Assembly (NCBI RefSeq): GCF_014280965.1
Contig: NZ_JACODZ010000001.1
Coordinates: forward strand, 248,001-312,000
Reading direction: 5' to 3'
Length of the DNA stretch: 64,000 nucleotides
DNA from: Echinicola salinicaeni
GTDB lineage: Bacteria; Bacteroidota; Bacteroidia; Cytophagales; Cyclobacteriaceae
The first letter of the stretch is position 1, and each line of letters opens with the position of its first letter. The notes under the pieces are model-generated. The model did no database searches. It was not told the origin of the DNA and worked only from the letters and a program-made list of their open reading frames with translations. This document shows, in pieces, positions 16,057 through 25,172 of this stretch. A program made the position numbers and the translations under genes.

Positions 16057-16929
16057 ATGGCTAACTTAAAGGAAGTAAAAGAAAGGATCAACTCCGTAGT
16101 TTCTACTCAGCAAATCACCAAAGCTATGAAAATGGTGGCTGCGGCAAAGCTTAGGAGAGCTCAGGATAAAATTACCCAAATGCGTCCTTATTCTCAGAAA
16201 TTAACTGCCATTCTTAATAATGTTTCTTCTGGAAATGAGGGTAGCAGCGATTTGGTATATGCTGAAAAGCGAGAGGTAAACAATGTACTTATCGTTCCTG
16301 TAACTTCTGACAAAGGCCTATGTGGTGCTTTTAATACTAATATCATCAAAGCCAGTATGGCTGCCATCAATACTGAGTTTGCAGGAAAGAATATCACAGT
16401 ACTTCCTTTAGGGAAAAAGGCTTTAGATACCTTCAAAAAGCAGGACTTCAAATTGGTAGATACTTATTCCGATGTGTTTTCTGATGTGTCTTTTGATGCT
16501 GTGAGAGAAGCAGCTGAGCACGCGATGGAAGGATTCACTGACGGCACCTATGATAAGGTGGTATTGGTGTATAATGAATTCAAAAATGTAGCTACTCAGA
16601 TTGTTAGAAATGAACAATTTCTACCAATGGAGCAAGAAGCTTCTGAAGAATCAGCTGCAACTACTGTTGACTATATCATGGAACCATCTAGAGAGTACAT
16701 AATACAAGACTTGGTCCCAACTTCATTGAAGATACAATTCTACAAAGCTGTTTTGGAAAGTAATGCTTCTGAACATGGTGCTAGGATGACCGCAATGGAT
16801 AAGGCAACAGAGAATGCTGGTGAGTTACTTAAGGAACTGAAATTGATGTATAATAGAACTCGTCAAGCAGCTATTACAAATGAAATACTTGAGATTGTTG
16901 CTGGTGCGGAAGCATTGGGAAGCAATTAA
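16057..16929 (+). CDS. atpG: ATP synthase F1 subunit gamma
   Basis: The 290-residue central-shaft subunit. Its N-terminal coiled-coil strand (ERINSVVSTQQITKAMKMVA) and C-terminal strand (MYNRTRQAAITNEILEIVAGAEAL) carry the conserved family signatures, with the Rossmann-like middle between them. It is the last gene of the cluster and is followed by a strong bidirectional terminator. Confidence 0.97.
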   Translation: MANLKEVKERINSVVSTQQITKAMKMVAAAKLRRAQDKITQMRPYSQKLTAILNNVSSGNEGSSDLVYAEKREVNNVLIVPVTSDKGLCGAFNTNIIKASMAAINTEFAGKNITVLPLGKKALDTFKKQDFKLVDTYSDVFSDVSFDAVREAAEHAMEGFTDGTYDKVVLVYNEFKNVATQIVRNEQFLPMEQEASEESAATTVDYIMEPSREYIIQDLVPTSLKIQFYKAVLESNASEHGARMTAMDKATENAGELLKELKLMYNRTRQAAITNEILEIVAGAEALGSN

Positions 16930-16952
16930 GAAAAATAGAAAGTAAAGCAAAC

Positions 16953-16987
16953 AAAAAAACTCTCCATGAAAATGGAGAGTTTTTTTG
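16953..16987. terminator. Bidirectional terminator between atpG and lipA
   Basis: A 9-bp perfect stem (16959-16967 with 16972-16980) with a GAAA loop is flanked by A7 and T7, so it serves both converging transcripts. Confidence 0.9.
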
Positions 16988-16989
16988 TT

Positions 16990-17868
16990 TTATACATTAA
17001 CGTGTCTTTCAGCATGGTAGGATGATCTAACCAAAGGTCCTGATTCCACATATTTGAGGCCTCTTTTAAGACCTTCTTCTCTGTAATGATCAAACAGGTC
17101 AGGATGAATAAATTCAGCAACTTCGATGTGCATTTTAGTTGGCTGAAGATATTGTCCCAAAGTTAGGATGTCACAGCCGTGTTCAGCAAGGTCATCCATG
17201 GCTTTATAAACTTCTTCTTTAGTTTCTCCTAACCCCAACATGATACCTGTTTTGGTTCTCTTACCGTATTCTTTGGTAAGTTTTATTTGTTCAAGGGATC
17301 TGTAATACTTTGCTTGAGGTCTTACCCTGCGATAAAGGCTCTCCACAGTTTCCATATTATGAGAAACTACTTCCTGTCCACCATCGATCATCCTGTACAA
17401 AGCATCCCAATTTGATTTAACATCGGGGATCAAGGTTTCAATAGTAGTTTCAGGTGATAGTTTTTTAGTTTCTATAACGGTTTGATACCATATTTCTGCC
17501 CCTCTATCTTTTAACTCATCTCGGTTTACAGAAGTAAGTACAGCATGCTTTACCTTCATTAGGTGAATGGCCTCAGCTACTCTTCTGGGCTCATCTTGGT
17601 CATATTCAGGTGGGCGTCCTGTGGCTACTGCGCAGAAAGAACAAGATCTGGTACATACATTTCCAAGGATCATAAAGGTAGCTGTTCCAGCTCCCCAACA
17701 TTCACCCATATTTGGACAATTACCACTTTCGCAGATGGTATGTAATTTATGTTCGTCTACGAGTTTTCTTACATTCGCATATTCCTTACCAACAGGAAGT
17801 TTAACTCTCAACCAATCTGGCTTTTTGCGTTTTTTGGACTCTTCTGAAATTACGGGTAGTTCAATCAT
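16990..17868 (-). CDS. lipA: Lipoyl synthase
   Basis: A radical SAM enzyme of 292 residues that inserts two sulfurs into protein-bound octanoate to make lipoyl groups for 2-oxoacid dehydrogenases and the glycine cleavage system. Both iron-sulfur sites are visible: the auxiliary cluster motif [12 protein letters not shown] and the radical SAM motif CTRSCSFC. Length is normal. No lipB lies next to it. It ends at the terminator shared with atpG. Confidence 0.96.
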   Translation of the reverse strand: MIELPVISEESKKRKKPDWLRVKLPVGKEYANVRKLVDEHKLHTICESGNCPNMGECWGAGTATFMILGNVCTRSCSFCAVATGRPPEYDQDEPRRVAEAIHLMKVKHAVLTSVNRDELKDRGAEIWYQTVIETKKLSPETTIETLIPDVKSNWDALYRMIDGGQEVVSHNMETVESLYRRVRPQAKYYRSLEQIKLTKEYGKRTKTGIMLGLGETKEEVYKAMDDLAEHGCDILTLGQYLQPTKMHIEVAEFIHPDLFDHYREEGLKRGLKYVESGPLVRSSYHAERHVNV

Positions 17869-17927
17869 CTCTCTATCTTAACTTAACGCGAAATTAAGGT
17901 TTTACATATTCAAAACCAATTTGTACT

Positions 17928-18659
17928 CTATTTCCTGAAACCATAGAACAAAGTAAAATACACTGATTGAAAAACCTGACGGTTCTCTACAGTGGGCATG
18001 AGTTCTATTTCTTTAGTAAAACCTTCTAATTGATAGCCTAGTTCCACTCCAGTGACATTTGATTTAAATACGCCAAACTCAAATGATAAAGCAGCTTTTG
18101 CATTGGCACCTATAGCTAATTCCGACTCTCCAATACCTTCAAATAATCTTCCTGGCCCTAAAAAGTAATTTAGGGTTTGGTGGATCTCCGGATCATATTG
18201 AGCCCTTGAAACTTCTGTTCTTACTGTGGAATACTCTATATAATAGGGCGCGACTACACCTATGGTAGGACCTATTGCTGAAAGAACTGATATTTGAACA
18301 CCTTTTTGAGGTGCTTTTTTGAAAAGGATCAATTCTCTACCGTATTGGGGGCGTACGCTATATAGGTAATTTGATTTACCATAGATGAAACTGTTTCCAA
18401 GTCCAGTAGTATATCTGCTTTCCCTAGGATTTTTGACGTTGGCCAGCTCTAAAGAGAAAAACTGAAAGTTCTCTTCATTTATTCTAGACCCAATTTTTAG
18501 ATATAGGCCTCCAATAAGACCTCCATTGGTGTTTTTATTGACTCCAAATAGAATTTCCTTATCATAGTCATAATCTCCCGCTTCACGACCCTGTGCCATC
18601 AATAGAAGCGGACATGCCCATAATAGTAGGATTAAAAGATATTTTGTTTCTTTTGCCAT
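17928..18659 (-). CDS. Exported protein of unknown function, outer-membrane-like
   Basis: A 243-residue protein with a clear signal peptide (hydrophobic stretch, then LLLMAQG at about residue 23). The mature part has alternating aromatic/polar strands and ends in FYGFRK, which suggests a small beta-barrel or beta-rich outer-membrane protein. I recognise no family. It lies upstream of lipA on the same strand (59-base gap) and is divergent from the OsmC gene. Confidence 0.7.
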   Translation of the reverse strand: MAKETKYLLILLLWACPLLLMAQGREAGDYDYDKEILFGVNKNTNGGLIGGLYLKIGSRINEENFQFFSLELANVKNPRESRYTTGLGNSFIYGKSNYLYSVRPQYGRELILFKKAPQKGVQISVLSAIGPTIGVVAPYYIEYSTVRTEVSRAQYDPEIHQTLNYFLGPGRLFEGIGESELAIGANAKAALSFEFGVFKSNVTGVELGYQLEGFTKEIELMPTVENRQVFQSVYFTLFYGFRK

Positions 18660-18680
18660 ATTTCCTAAGAAATTTAACGC

Positions 18681-18688
18681 TAATTTTG
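18681..18688 (+). promoter_or_regulatory. -7 promoter box before the OsmC-family gene
   Basis: TAATTTTG matches TAnnTTTG in the 68-base divergent gap. A TTG lies 25 bases upstream, slightly far for the -33 element. Confidence 0.45.
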
Positions 18689-18727
18689 TTGTTTAAGTTA
18701 ACAAACTATATATAAAAATAAAGGTTT

Positions 18728-19132
18728 ATGGCTACTATTAAAAGTTACTACCCTGGAAATCTCCGAACGCAAGCTGAGCATATTCAATCTGGAAACGAAA
18801 TTATTACTGATGCTCCTGTGGATAATAATGGCAAAGGTGAATTTTTCTCACCAACGGATTTGGTTGCTTCTGCTTTGGGAAGTTGTATGGTTACTATTAT
18901 GGGAATTGTGGCTAATAGGGAAAATGTGCCTCTGGAGGGCTTGAATTGGGAGGTGACAAAGATCATGAATGATCAACCTAGAAAAATAAAGGAAATTGTT
19001 ATTGACTTTAATTGGGATCATCCTTTGGAGGATGAGAAGATTTTGCAGAAGCTAAAAAATGCCGCAAAGACTTGCCCTGTTGCACTGAGTTTATCTGATG
19101 AGGTAAAGCAAACCATTAATTTTAATTTTTAA
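18728..19132 (+). CDS. OsmC/Ohr-family protein
   Basis: A 134-residue protein of the OsmC superfamily, whose members reduce organic hydroperoxides with two cysteines. Both are here: one in GSCMVTIMG at the start of the central helix and one in TCPVALSLS. The layout is closer to the YhfA/OsmC group than to Ohr, so the substrate is uncertain. Single gene with its own promoter-like box. Confidence 0.88.
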   Translation: MATIKSYYPGNLRTQAEHIQSGNEIITDAPVDNNGKGEFFSPTDLVASALGSCMVTIMGIVANRENVPLEGLNWEVTKIMNDQPRKIKEIVIDFNWDHPLEDEKILQKLKNAAKTCPVALSLSDEVKQTINFNF

Positions 19133-19217
19133 TTTAATGCAATTTTTTAGAAGTAGGTGTAGCATTTTTTTTTCTCTCTCCGTCTTATTAGTAAGCATAG
19201 CATAAAAAGCCATTCAT

Positions 19218-19766
19218 TTGGATCAACAATTAATTGAGGAAGCCAAACGGGGTCAGCCCAAAGCTTTAGAAACGCTTTATAAGCATTTCTATGGCTATGC
19301 TATGAGTATTGGTCTGAGGTATTCGAATTCAAGGGAAGAAGCCTGTGAAATTGTTAATGATAGTTTTATGAAGGCTTTTGACCGATTGGATCAATATTCT
19401 GATTCTAGTTCATTCAAGGCTTGGTTTAGAAGAATTGTCATCAATACTGCTATAGATAGTTACAGGAAGAACTTGAAGCATTATGCCGCTATGGATATTG
19501 AAAAGGCTAGTGCGGAAAGCTATGACCCCAATATAATCGATGAATTGTCCAGAGAGGACATATTAATGGCTTTAAGGGAATTGCCGGAAGTCATGAGGGT
19601 GATTTTCAATATGTATGAAATAGAGGGTTATTCGCATAATGAGATTGGTGAAGAGCTCGCTATTCCTGCCAGTACAAGTAGGACGTATTTGGCTAGGGCT
19701 AAGCAAAGATTAAGAAATAAGATAATTGAGTTAAATAAAATAAAAGATGAAGGAGCAATTCGATAA
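19218..19766 (+). CDS. ECF-type RNA polymerase sigma factor
   Basis: A 182-residue sigma-70 family factor with region 2 (helical, containing EEACEIVNDSFMKAFDRL) and region 4 (LPEVMRVIFNMYEIEGYSHNEIGEEL), typical of Bacteroidota ECF factors. The start appears to be TTG at 19218; no ATG precedes region 2. Its 3' end overlaps the next gene by 20 bases, so the two are translationally coupled. The next protein begins with a short cytoplasmic domain and a membrane helix, as anti-sigma factors do, so the pair probably forms a surface-signal switch. Confidence 0.9.
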   Translation: MDQQLIEEAKRGQPKALETLYKHFYGYAMSIGLRYSNSREEACEIVNDSFMKAFDRLDQYSDSSSFKAWFRRIVINTAIDSYRKNLKHYAAMDIEKASAESYDPNIIDELSREDILMALRELPEVMRVIFNMYEIEGYSHNEIGEELAIPASTSRTYLARAKQRLRNKIIELNKIKDEGAIR

Positions 19767-21108
19767 ACGACTTGTGGAGAAGATCAGGGACTCCTTCCAA
19801 GATTATGAGGAGCCCTTTGCCCCAGGTGAGTGGGAAAAGTTCTCTCATGCCTATTTTAATAAACCTAAGAAAAGGAAGCGGATAGCTTATTGGCCTTTTT
19901 GGGTTTCCGGGATTGCAGCTTCCTTATTGTTGCTTTTCTTCTTCCTGCCTTTTGAGAAAGAGATAGATGAAAGTTTGACAGCAATGAGAGAAGAACCTGC
20001 CATTATTAGAGGCTTAGCTCCTAAAAATGTGGATGAGGTGCCGTCTGTGATAGAAGATGAATCTCGTTTGGCTGATGCATTTGAACAAAAGGTTCAGGAA
20101 CCCGCTAGACCAATAGCTTCTGATAATGATGTTTCAGTTTCTTCCGCTAATGAAACCGGAATGATTACTGAACAGCAGAAAATTCAAGGGGAAAGAGCGC
20201 ATAATATTGACAATAAGATAGCTTTCGATCTATCTCCCTTGGCATTTGAGCTTCCCGAAATTAACTTGATCCCAGAGCATATAGAGCATGATTTAAATAC
20301 TGGAATAGCTTTTTCTAATGAAGTCCAGACAGAGCAGTTAGATGAGGTAGATGCACAAGCTTGGGTAGAGAAATGGAAAAATGGAGACGATGATGGGAAA
20401 ACTAACTCTGAAACAATTATAAAAAGGAAAAGAGAACACAACCCTTTTAGAATCGGCGTGATAGGTGGACCACAATCAGCTTCCAATCAAGTTTCAGGTA
20501 TGCAGTTTAGCGGTGGTGTAATATCTGAATTTTCTTTAAGTAATAAACTTAAAATTGATGTAGGTGTTACTTATGCTCGTCAAAATATAGAAGCCAACAG
20601 CAGTGCTGAGCTTCCTGAAGCTATGACCATGAGGGCCTCTATGGCTGCTGACGCCAATTCTTTTACCAATGACTATATAGGATCAGAGTATACTTTGAGT
20701 TATTCAGGTTTGGATATTCCGATCAACTTAAAGTATAAGGTACTGGATAAGAAGAATACTAATATGTACCTCATAACAGGGCTTTCCAGCATGGTATATT
20801 TGGATCAAGAGGGAAGTGAGACTTTTTCAGTAGATTCAAAGTTTACCAGCAATGCAGTAGGGGATCTTCAGTTTGCTAGTACGGTTCAAGAATACACGGA
20901 AAGTTATAGTCCAGGATCTGGTGATTCAAATGTGGATTTAGGGAAAATGCTCAACCTGTCCTTTGGTTATGAATATAACCTGACAAACGGAACATTTCTT
21001 TCGATAGAACCCTTTTATAAACTTCCACTGGGAAATTTGACTTTCACCAATCAGCAGTTTTCCATAGGAGGAGTCAACTTACGAATGAATTTTCAATTCA
21101 AAAAATAA
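19747..21108 (+). CDS. Membrane-anchored putative anti-sigma protein with beta-barrel-like C-terminus
   Basis: A 453-residue protein in three parts. First is a charged cytoplasmic segment (about residues 1-45, FAPGEWEKF). Next is one membrane helix (about 47-69). After a low-complexity acidic linker (about 70-225), a C-terminal domain (about 230-453) resembles Bacteroidota outer-membrane beta-barrel proteins, with alternating strands and the ending INLRMNFQFKK. It overlaps the ECF sigma gene by 20 bases. The arrangement suggests an anti-sigma factor with a periplasmic sensor, but an inner-membrane helix joined to a barrel-like domain is unusual. No known anti-sigma motif was found. Confidence 0.7.
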   Translation: MKEQFDKRLVEKIRDSFQDYEEPFAPGEWEKFSHAYFNKPKKRKRIAYWPFWVSGIAASLLLLFFFLPFEKEIDESLTAMREEPAIIRGLAPKNVDEVPSVIEDESRLADAFEQKVQEPARPIASDNDVSVSSANETGMITEQQKIQGERAHNIDNKIAFDLSPLAFELPEINLIPEHIEHDLNTGIAFSNEVQTEQLDEVDAQAWVEKWKNGDDDGKTNSETIIKRKREHNPFRIGVIGGPQSASNQVSGMQFSGGVISEFSLSNKLKIDVGVTYARQNIEANSSAELPEAMTMRASMAADANSFTNDYIGSEYTLSYSGLDIPINLKYKVLDKKNTNMYLITGLSSMVYLDQEGSETFSVDSKFTSNAVGDLQFASTVQEYTESYSPGSGDSNVDLGKMLNLSFGYEYNLTNGTFLSIEPFYKLPLGNLTFTNQQFSIGGVNLRMNFQFKK

Positions 21109-21124
21109 ATTAAACTTACCAACG

Positions 21125-22084
21125 ATGAAAAGATTTTTGACTACAGTTTTAGCACTTTCGATGAGTGCAATGATGTTTTCTTGCCTGCAGGAAAAAGAGA
21201 CGGAATTTGAAAAAAATAAGAAGAGAGACGATCAAATTCTTTCTGAATATATTAGTGCCAATGGGATTGATGCAACAGAGACTACTGCCGGTTATTATTA
21301 TAAAAAAGATGTGGAGAATGAAGATGGTGCCAAACTCAATGATGGAGATATTATAGGAATCTATTATGAAATGGAAAGCTTGGATGGCTCCTTTATTGGT
21401 GCTCATACGGAAGCTGATGGAGAGCCGGTTATCTTTCAATATGATATCAGCAGACAGACCCTAGCGCCTTTAGCTATCAATTTAGCCGTAGGTTTGTCCA
21501 ATGTCGGAGAGACCTTGACCTTATATGTACCGTCTTATAATGCCTTTGGAGATTTTGGGTATGGGCAATTATTCCAAGCGCATACCAATATGATCATTAA
21601 GGTCACTTTTGCTAAGATTTATCCTGAACAGGAAGTGGATGCAATCGAGGACGATATGATTAATGCATATATTTCAGAAAATGAGCTAGAGGGTTTCGTG
21701 ATGAAAGAGAGTGGAGTTTATGTGAAAGTGGTGGATGAAGGAGACGTTTCTACGGATAAAAGCAAGAATGGAAATGATGTTTCATTTACTTATGAGCTAT
21801 TTCAATTAGGCGAAGAGGATCCCTTCTCAAAAATGGAAAGCAATCCATTAACCACAACTTTAGGGGATACTGATAATATGGGTTTCTTAAATATAGGGCT
21901 CAATGATTTACATGAGGATGCAGAAGTTGAGGTCATTGCTCCGTCTAGTCAAGCCTATCAAGTAACTGCACAGGTGATTCCCAAAGAGATAAGAGGTCAA
22001 TATTTTGAAATGGGATATTTAAACAGTGTGGTAAAACCATTTGAGCCAATTCTTTTTAAGGCCAAAGTAACTGGAATCAATTAA
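21125..22084 (+). CDS. Lipoprotein with two FKBP-type prolyl isomerase-like domains
   Basis: A 319-residue lipoprotein with a signal peptide and lipobox cysteine at residue 20. Two FKBP-like units follow (about 50-170 and 190-319), each with the LNDGDIIGIYYE / GNDVSFTYEL start and a later hydrophobic strand. The first keeps more of the family pattern (SYNAFGDFGYGQ); the second is diverged and may lack activity. It would act in the periplasm or at the outer membrane as a folding factor. It lies 16 bases after the barrel-type protein gene, so sigma factor, sensor and chaperone form one operon ending at a strong terminator. Confidence 0.85.
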   Translation: MKRFLTTVLALSMSAMMFSCLQEKETEFEKNKKRDDQILSEYISANGIDATETTAGYYYKKDVENEDGAKLNDGDIIGIYYEMESLDGSFIGAHTEADGEPVIFQYDISRQTLAPLAINLAVGLSNVGETLTLYVPSYNAFGDFGYGQLFQAHTNMIIKVTFAKIYPEQEVDAIEDDMINAYISENELEGFVMKESGVYVKVVDEGDVSTDKSKNGNDVSFTYELFQLGEEDPFSKMESNPLTTTLGDTDNMGFLNIGLNDLHEDAEVEVIAPSSQAYQVTAQVIPKEIRGQYFEMGYLNSVVKPFEPILFKAKVTGIN

Positions 22085-22105
22085 TAAGTGATTGGTATGA
22101 TTTGT

Positions 22106-22147
22106 AAAAGCCTTTTGGGATCTTTCCCAAAAGGCTTTTTTATTTTT
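22106..22147 (+). terminator. Terminator of the sigma/FKBP operon
   Basis: A 15-bp perfect stem (22106-22120 with 22125-22139) has a 4-base loop and is followed by a T-run. Confidence 0.92.
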
Positions 22148-22217
22148 TATTAAGGTTTGATCATTTGTTTTATGAAGTTCAATTCCCAAATTTGCTTGAA
22201 ATATAAACCCGATTGAA

Positions 22218-23126
22218 ATGAGTTATTTATTTGAAGACTTTAAAGGTTGGAAGTCCTATTGCGAGGAAAGAAAACTTAATTTGTTTGAGCCTGTCCTGGA
22301 GTATGAAATGGATCAAGGAGATAAGTGCGAGGAAGATGTATGGTCAGGGCTACAAAATGCTTTTTCAGTAATGAAAGAAGCGGTCAATACAGGATTGGCA
22401 GAAGAAATGAAGTCCAGATCAGGCATGATCAATGATGGAGCAAAGAAAGTATTTAATCATCCCTTGGCCGTATTGTCACCTGAGTTTCAAAAGCTAGTAT
22501 CTAGGGCGCTTGCAGCGAAGGAGGTCAACAGCTGCATGGGTAGGGTGGTAGCAGCCCCCACGGCAGGAGCCTCAGGGATATTGCCGGGTACTTTGTACAC
22601 GCTCCAGGAGATTCACCAATTAGATGATAGAAAAATTTTGGAAGGTATCTTGGTAGGAGCTGGGATCGCTTTAGTGATAGAACAAAATGCAAGTTTGGCA
22701 GGAGCAGTTGGAGGTTGTCAAGCTGAAACGGGGTCAGCAGCTGCAATGGCTTCTGGAGCAATGGTTTACTGCTTGGGCGGTGATATAGACCAGGTCTTCA
22801 ATGCAGTAGCTATTACTATTCAGTGTATGTTGGGATTGATTTGTGATCCTGTAGCAGGCCTGGTAGAAGTGCCTTGTGTTGTTAGAAATGCCAGTGCTGC
22901 AGCCATTGCAAATAGTTCTGCTCAAATTGCATTGGCGAATGTCAGTGGGGTAATTCCTGTGGATGAATGCGTAGAAGCGATGGGGGAGGTAGGTGCCAGT
23001 ATGGAAAATAAATATAAAGAGACCGCCTTGGGAGGCTTGGCAGCAACACTTACAGGAAAAAGTGTAGCCAAGAAGGTGTTGATCAATGATATAGAGATTT
23101 TACCGGATGATGAATCAGCCGATTAA
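22218..23126 (+). CDS. sdaAA: L-serine dehydratase (iron-sulfur), alpha chain
   Basis: This enzyme turns L-serine into pyruvate and ammonia with an oxygen-sensitive [4Fe-4S] cluster. The 302-residue chain holds the catalytic alpha domain with the PTAGASGILPG motif and the conserved cysteines in GGCQAETGSA, GLICDPVAG and VPCVVRN. The beta domain (about 200 residues) found in single-chain forms is absent, so a separate beta subunit should be encoded elsewhere; none lies nearby. The last 12 bases overlap the converging exporter gene. Confidence 0.9.
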   Translation: MSYLFEDFKGWKSYCEERKLNLFEPVLEYEMDQGDKCEEDVWSGLQNAFSVMKEAVNTGLAEEMKSRSGMINDGAKKVFNHPLAVLSPEFQKLVSRALAAKEVNSCMGRVVAAPTAGASGILPGTLYTLQEIHQLDDRKILEGILVGAGIALVIEQNASLAGAVGGCQAETGSAAAMASGAMVYCLGGDIDQVFNAVAITIQCMLGLICDPVAGLVEVPCVVRNASAAAIANSSAQIALANVSGVIPVDECVEAMGEVGASMENKYKETALGGLAATLTGKSVAKKVLINDIEILPDDESAD

Positions 23127-23573
23127 ATTATTCAAAAATGGAATGGTCATAAGTCTATTTATGGTTAGGCCGAAGAAAAGAGACCAGCAAATGGCACTTA
23201 TGAGCATATAGGAAAAAATCCTTCTTCTTTTTACGCCAAAGGAAGTCATTACTATCGTTCCACCTATTGGAGTAAGGATCAATGGGGTGATTGCTGCAAC
23301 TCCCCATGCTCCAAACTTTTGCCATACTTGAATAATCTTTCTGTTTTTTGAAGAGAATTTTTTAGGTTTTTTTTTGGATTTGGTGGCCCATTTTTCTTTG
23401 ATCCATTCCCCTAAAAATGTAAATATCAATACACTGGTCATCATTCCAGATACAGTTACAAATACTATTTCTATTACCGTATAATCGGCCGCAGTACCCA
23501 ATACTGGCCCACCAATAAACTTAAATAGGCAGACAATATAAATAGCCAAGAACTGTAAAATGTACTCTATCAT
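23115..23573 (-). CDS. Small multidrug-export-like membrane protein
   Basis: A 152-residue membrane protein with about four helices and a central basic loop (KEKWATKSKKKPKKFSSKNRK). The segment KFGAWGVAAITPLILTPIGGTIV matches the small 'multidrug export' family (Pfam PF06695), whose true substrate is poorly known. Its start overlaps the stop of the antiporter gene upstream by one base (TAATG), which indicates translational coupling. Confidence 0.75.
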   Translation of the reverse strand: MIEYILQFLAIYIVCLFKFIGGPVLGTAADYTVIEIVFVTVSGMMTSVLIFTFLGEWIKEKWATKSKKKPKKFSSKNRKIIQVWQKFGAWGVAAITPLILTPIGGTIVMTSFGVKRRRIFSYMLISAICWSLFFGLTINRLMTIPFLNNLIG

Positions 23574-24502
23574 TATAGTAGAAATATTAAATAGACAGCA
23601 TAAGCCCCCAGTAACAGTACCCCTTCTCCACGGCTTATCTTATATCCTGATCTCATCAGTGGAAAAAGCAGCAGGGTAAACCCTATCATCCAAAGAAAGT
23701 CGCTATTAAGAAAAAGCTCACTTACTTCAATGGGCTTTATAATAGATGTAACACCTATGATGGATAGAATGTTCTGCAAATTACTCCCTAAAATATTACC
23801 AAGTGCAATATCCGTCTCTTTTTTTATGGCTGCCAAAACGGAGGTGGCCAACTCAGGAAGGCTTGTCCCGATGGCAATGATGGTTACGCCAATTATTCGT
23901 TCGCTAATTCCATATTCCTTTGCTAAAGTAATGGAATTATTGACCAATAATTCTGAACCATAATATAAACCGATAATACCAGCCAATACCAATAGGATGG
24001 CTTTCAATATTGGCTCCTTTTTGACTTTTTCAGCGTCTTCATCGGAGAACTCTTCTAAATCGTGATCTACTTTTTTGAAGAGAAACCAATTGACAAATAT
24101 TAATAGGGTAAAAAGAACAAGTCCTTCAATGGTACTGATAATATTATTAAGTGACAGTAAATAGAAGAGGACAGTTGAAATTAATGTAAAGCTAAAGTCC
24201 CATTTTAGTGTGCTTGATTTTAATAATATGGGGTAGATTATTGCAGTAATCCCCAGAACCAATGTAATATTGGAAATATTGGAGCCAATGACATTTCCAA
24301 TGGCAATATCATTTGTGCCTTTTAAAGCAGCGGTAACACTGACTAACAGCTCAGGTGCAGAAGTTCCAAATGCCACTATAGTCATCCCAATGAGGCTTGG
24401 GCTAAGTCCAAGTTTCGCTGCAATGGACGAAGCTCCGTCAACTAATACCTTTCCTCCTGTCAAAAGGATGACAAATCCGATAATCAATAAAAAGTAGATC
24501 AC
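23573..24502 (-). CDS. Calcium/sodium antiporter (CaCA family, YrbG-like)
   Basis: A 309-residue inner-membrane cation exchanger. Two inverted repeats are visible, each with the family alpha-motif: VAFGTSAPELLVSVTAA with GNVIGSNISN, and IAIGTSLPELATSVLAA with GNILGSNLQN. The glutamates in these motifs bind the cation. Its start is eight bases after the upp stop and its stop overlaps the exporter start, so the three genes form one operon. Confidence 0.92.
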   Translation of the reverse strand: MIYFLLIIGFVILLTGGKVLVDGASSIAAKLGLSPSLIGMTIVAFGTSAPELLVSVTAALKGTNDIAIGNVIGSNISNITLVLGITAIIYPILLKSSTLKWDFSFTLISTVLFYLLSLNNIISTIEGLVLFTLLIFVNWFLFKKVDHDLEEFSDEDAEKVKKEPILKAILLVLAGIIGLYYGSELLVNNSITLAKEYGISERIIGVTIIAIGTSLPELATSVLAAIKKETDIALGNILGSNLQNILSIIGVTSIIKPIEVSELFLNSDFLWMIGFTLLLFPLMRSGYKISRGEGVLLLGAYAVYLIFLL

Positions 24503-24509
24503 AATTATT

Positions 24510-25154
24510 CTATAACTTAGGTCCGAAACTTAGATCGCCGGCATCACCAAGTCCAGGAACGATATAAGCTTTGTCATTTAACTTTTCATCCAAAGCACCT
24601 ATCCAAAGCTCGTAGGGGATTTTTAGGTTCGCCTTTATATGATCTATTCCTTCTGGAGCTGCTATGGCTGCTGCAATATGGATTTTTTTTGGATTTCCAT
24701 GTTGCTGTAAATGATGTATTGTGGTGATTAAGGATTTTCCTGTAGCCAACATGGGGTCAATAATGATCACTTCCTTCTCTTCTAGAGAGGGAACAGCAAG
24801 ATAATTGAATTCGATGCTTAATTCTTCGCCCTCATTTTCTTTTCTGTAAGCACCAATAAAGCCACTGTCAGCTTCATCATAAAAACTAAGGAAGCCATTG
24901 TAAAATGGCATGGCAGCTCTCAGTATAGATATTAAAACTGGTTGAGACTGCAGCTTTTTGGAATGGGTTTCTGCTAATGGAGTAGAAATAGTATGTTCCT
25001 CATAGCATAAGGTTTTTGAAATCTCATAAGCCAAAATTTGGCCCAATCTTTCAAGGTTTGTACGAAACTTAAGCCTGTCTTTCTGGACAGAAATATCTCT
25101 TAGTCCCTCTAAAAATTGATGAGCTATGGAATCGTGATGGTTCAGTATAAACAT
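24510..25154 (-). CDS. upp: Uracil phosphoribosyltransferase
   Basis: A 214-residue salvage enzyme joining uracil and PRPP to give UMP. The PRPP loop VIIIDPMLATGKSL and the C-terminal uracil-binding segment GDAGDLSFGPKL are intact. A -7 promoter box ends only seven bases before the ATG, so the mRNA may be leaderless. First gene of the upp-antiporter-exporter operon. Confidence 0.94.
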   Translation of the reverse strand: MFILNHHDSIAHQFLEGLRDISVQKDRLKFRTNLERLGQILAYEISKTLCYEEHTISTPLAETHSKKLQSQPVLISILRAAMPFYNGFLSFYDEADSGFIGAYRKENEGEELSIEFNYLAVPSLEEKEVIIIDPMLATGKSLITTIHHLQQHGNPKKIHIAAAIAAPEGIDHIKANLKIPYELWIGALDEKLNDKAYIVPGLGDAGDLSFGPKL

Positions 25155-25161
25155 GGTAGGC

Positions 25162-25169
25162 CAAAGTTA
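25162..25169 (-). promoter_or_regulatory. upp -7 promoter box (near-leaderless)
   Basis: The minus strand reads TAACTTTG, an exact TAnnTTTG match, seven bases before the upp ATG. It lies directly after the terminator of the OmpA-family gene. Confidence 0.6.
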
Positions 25170-25172
25170 AGC

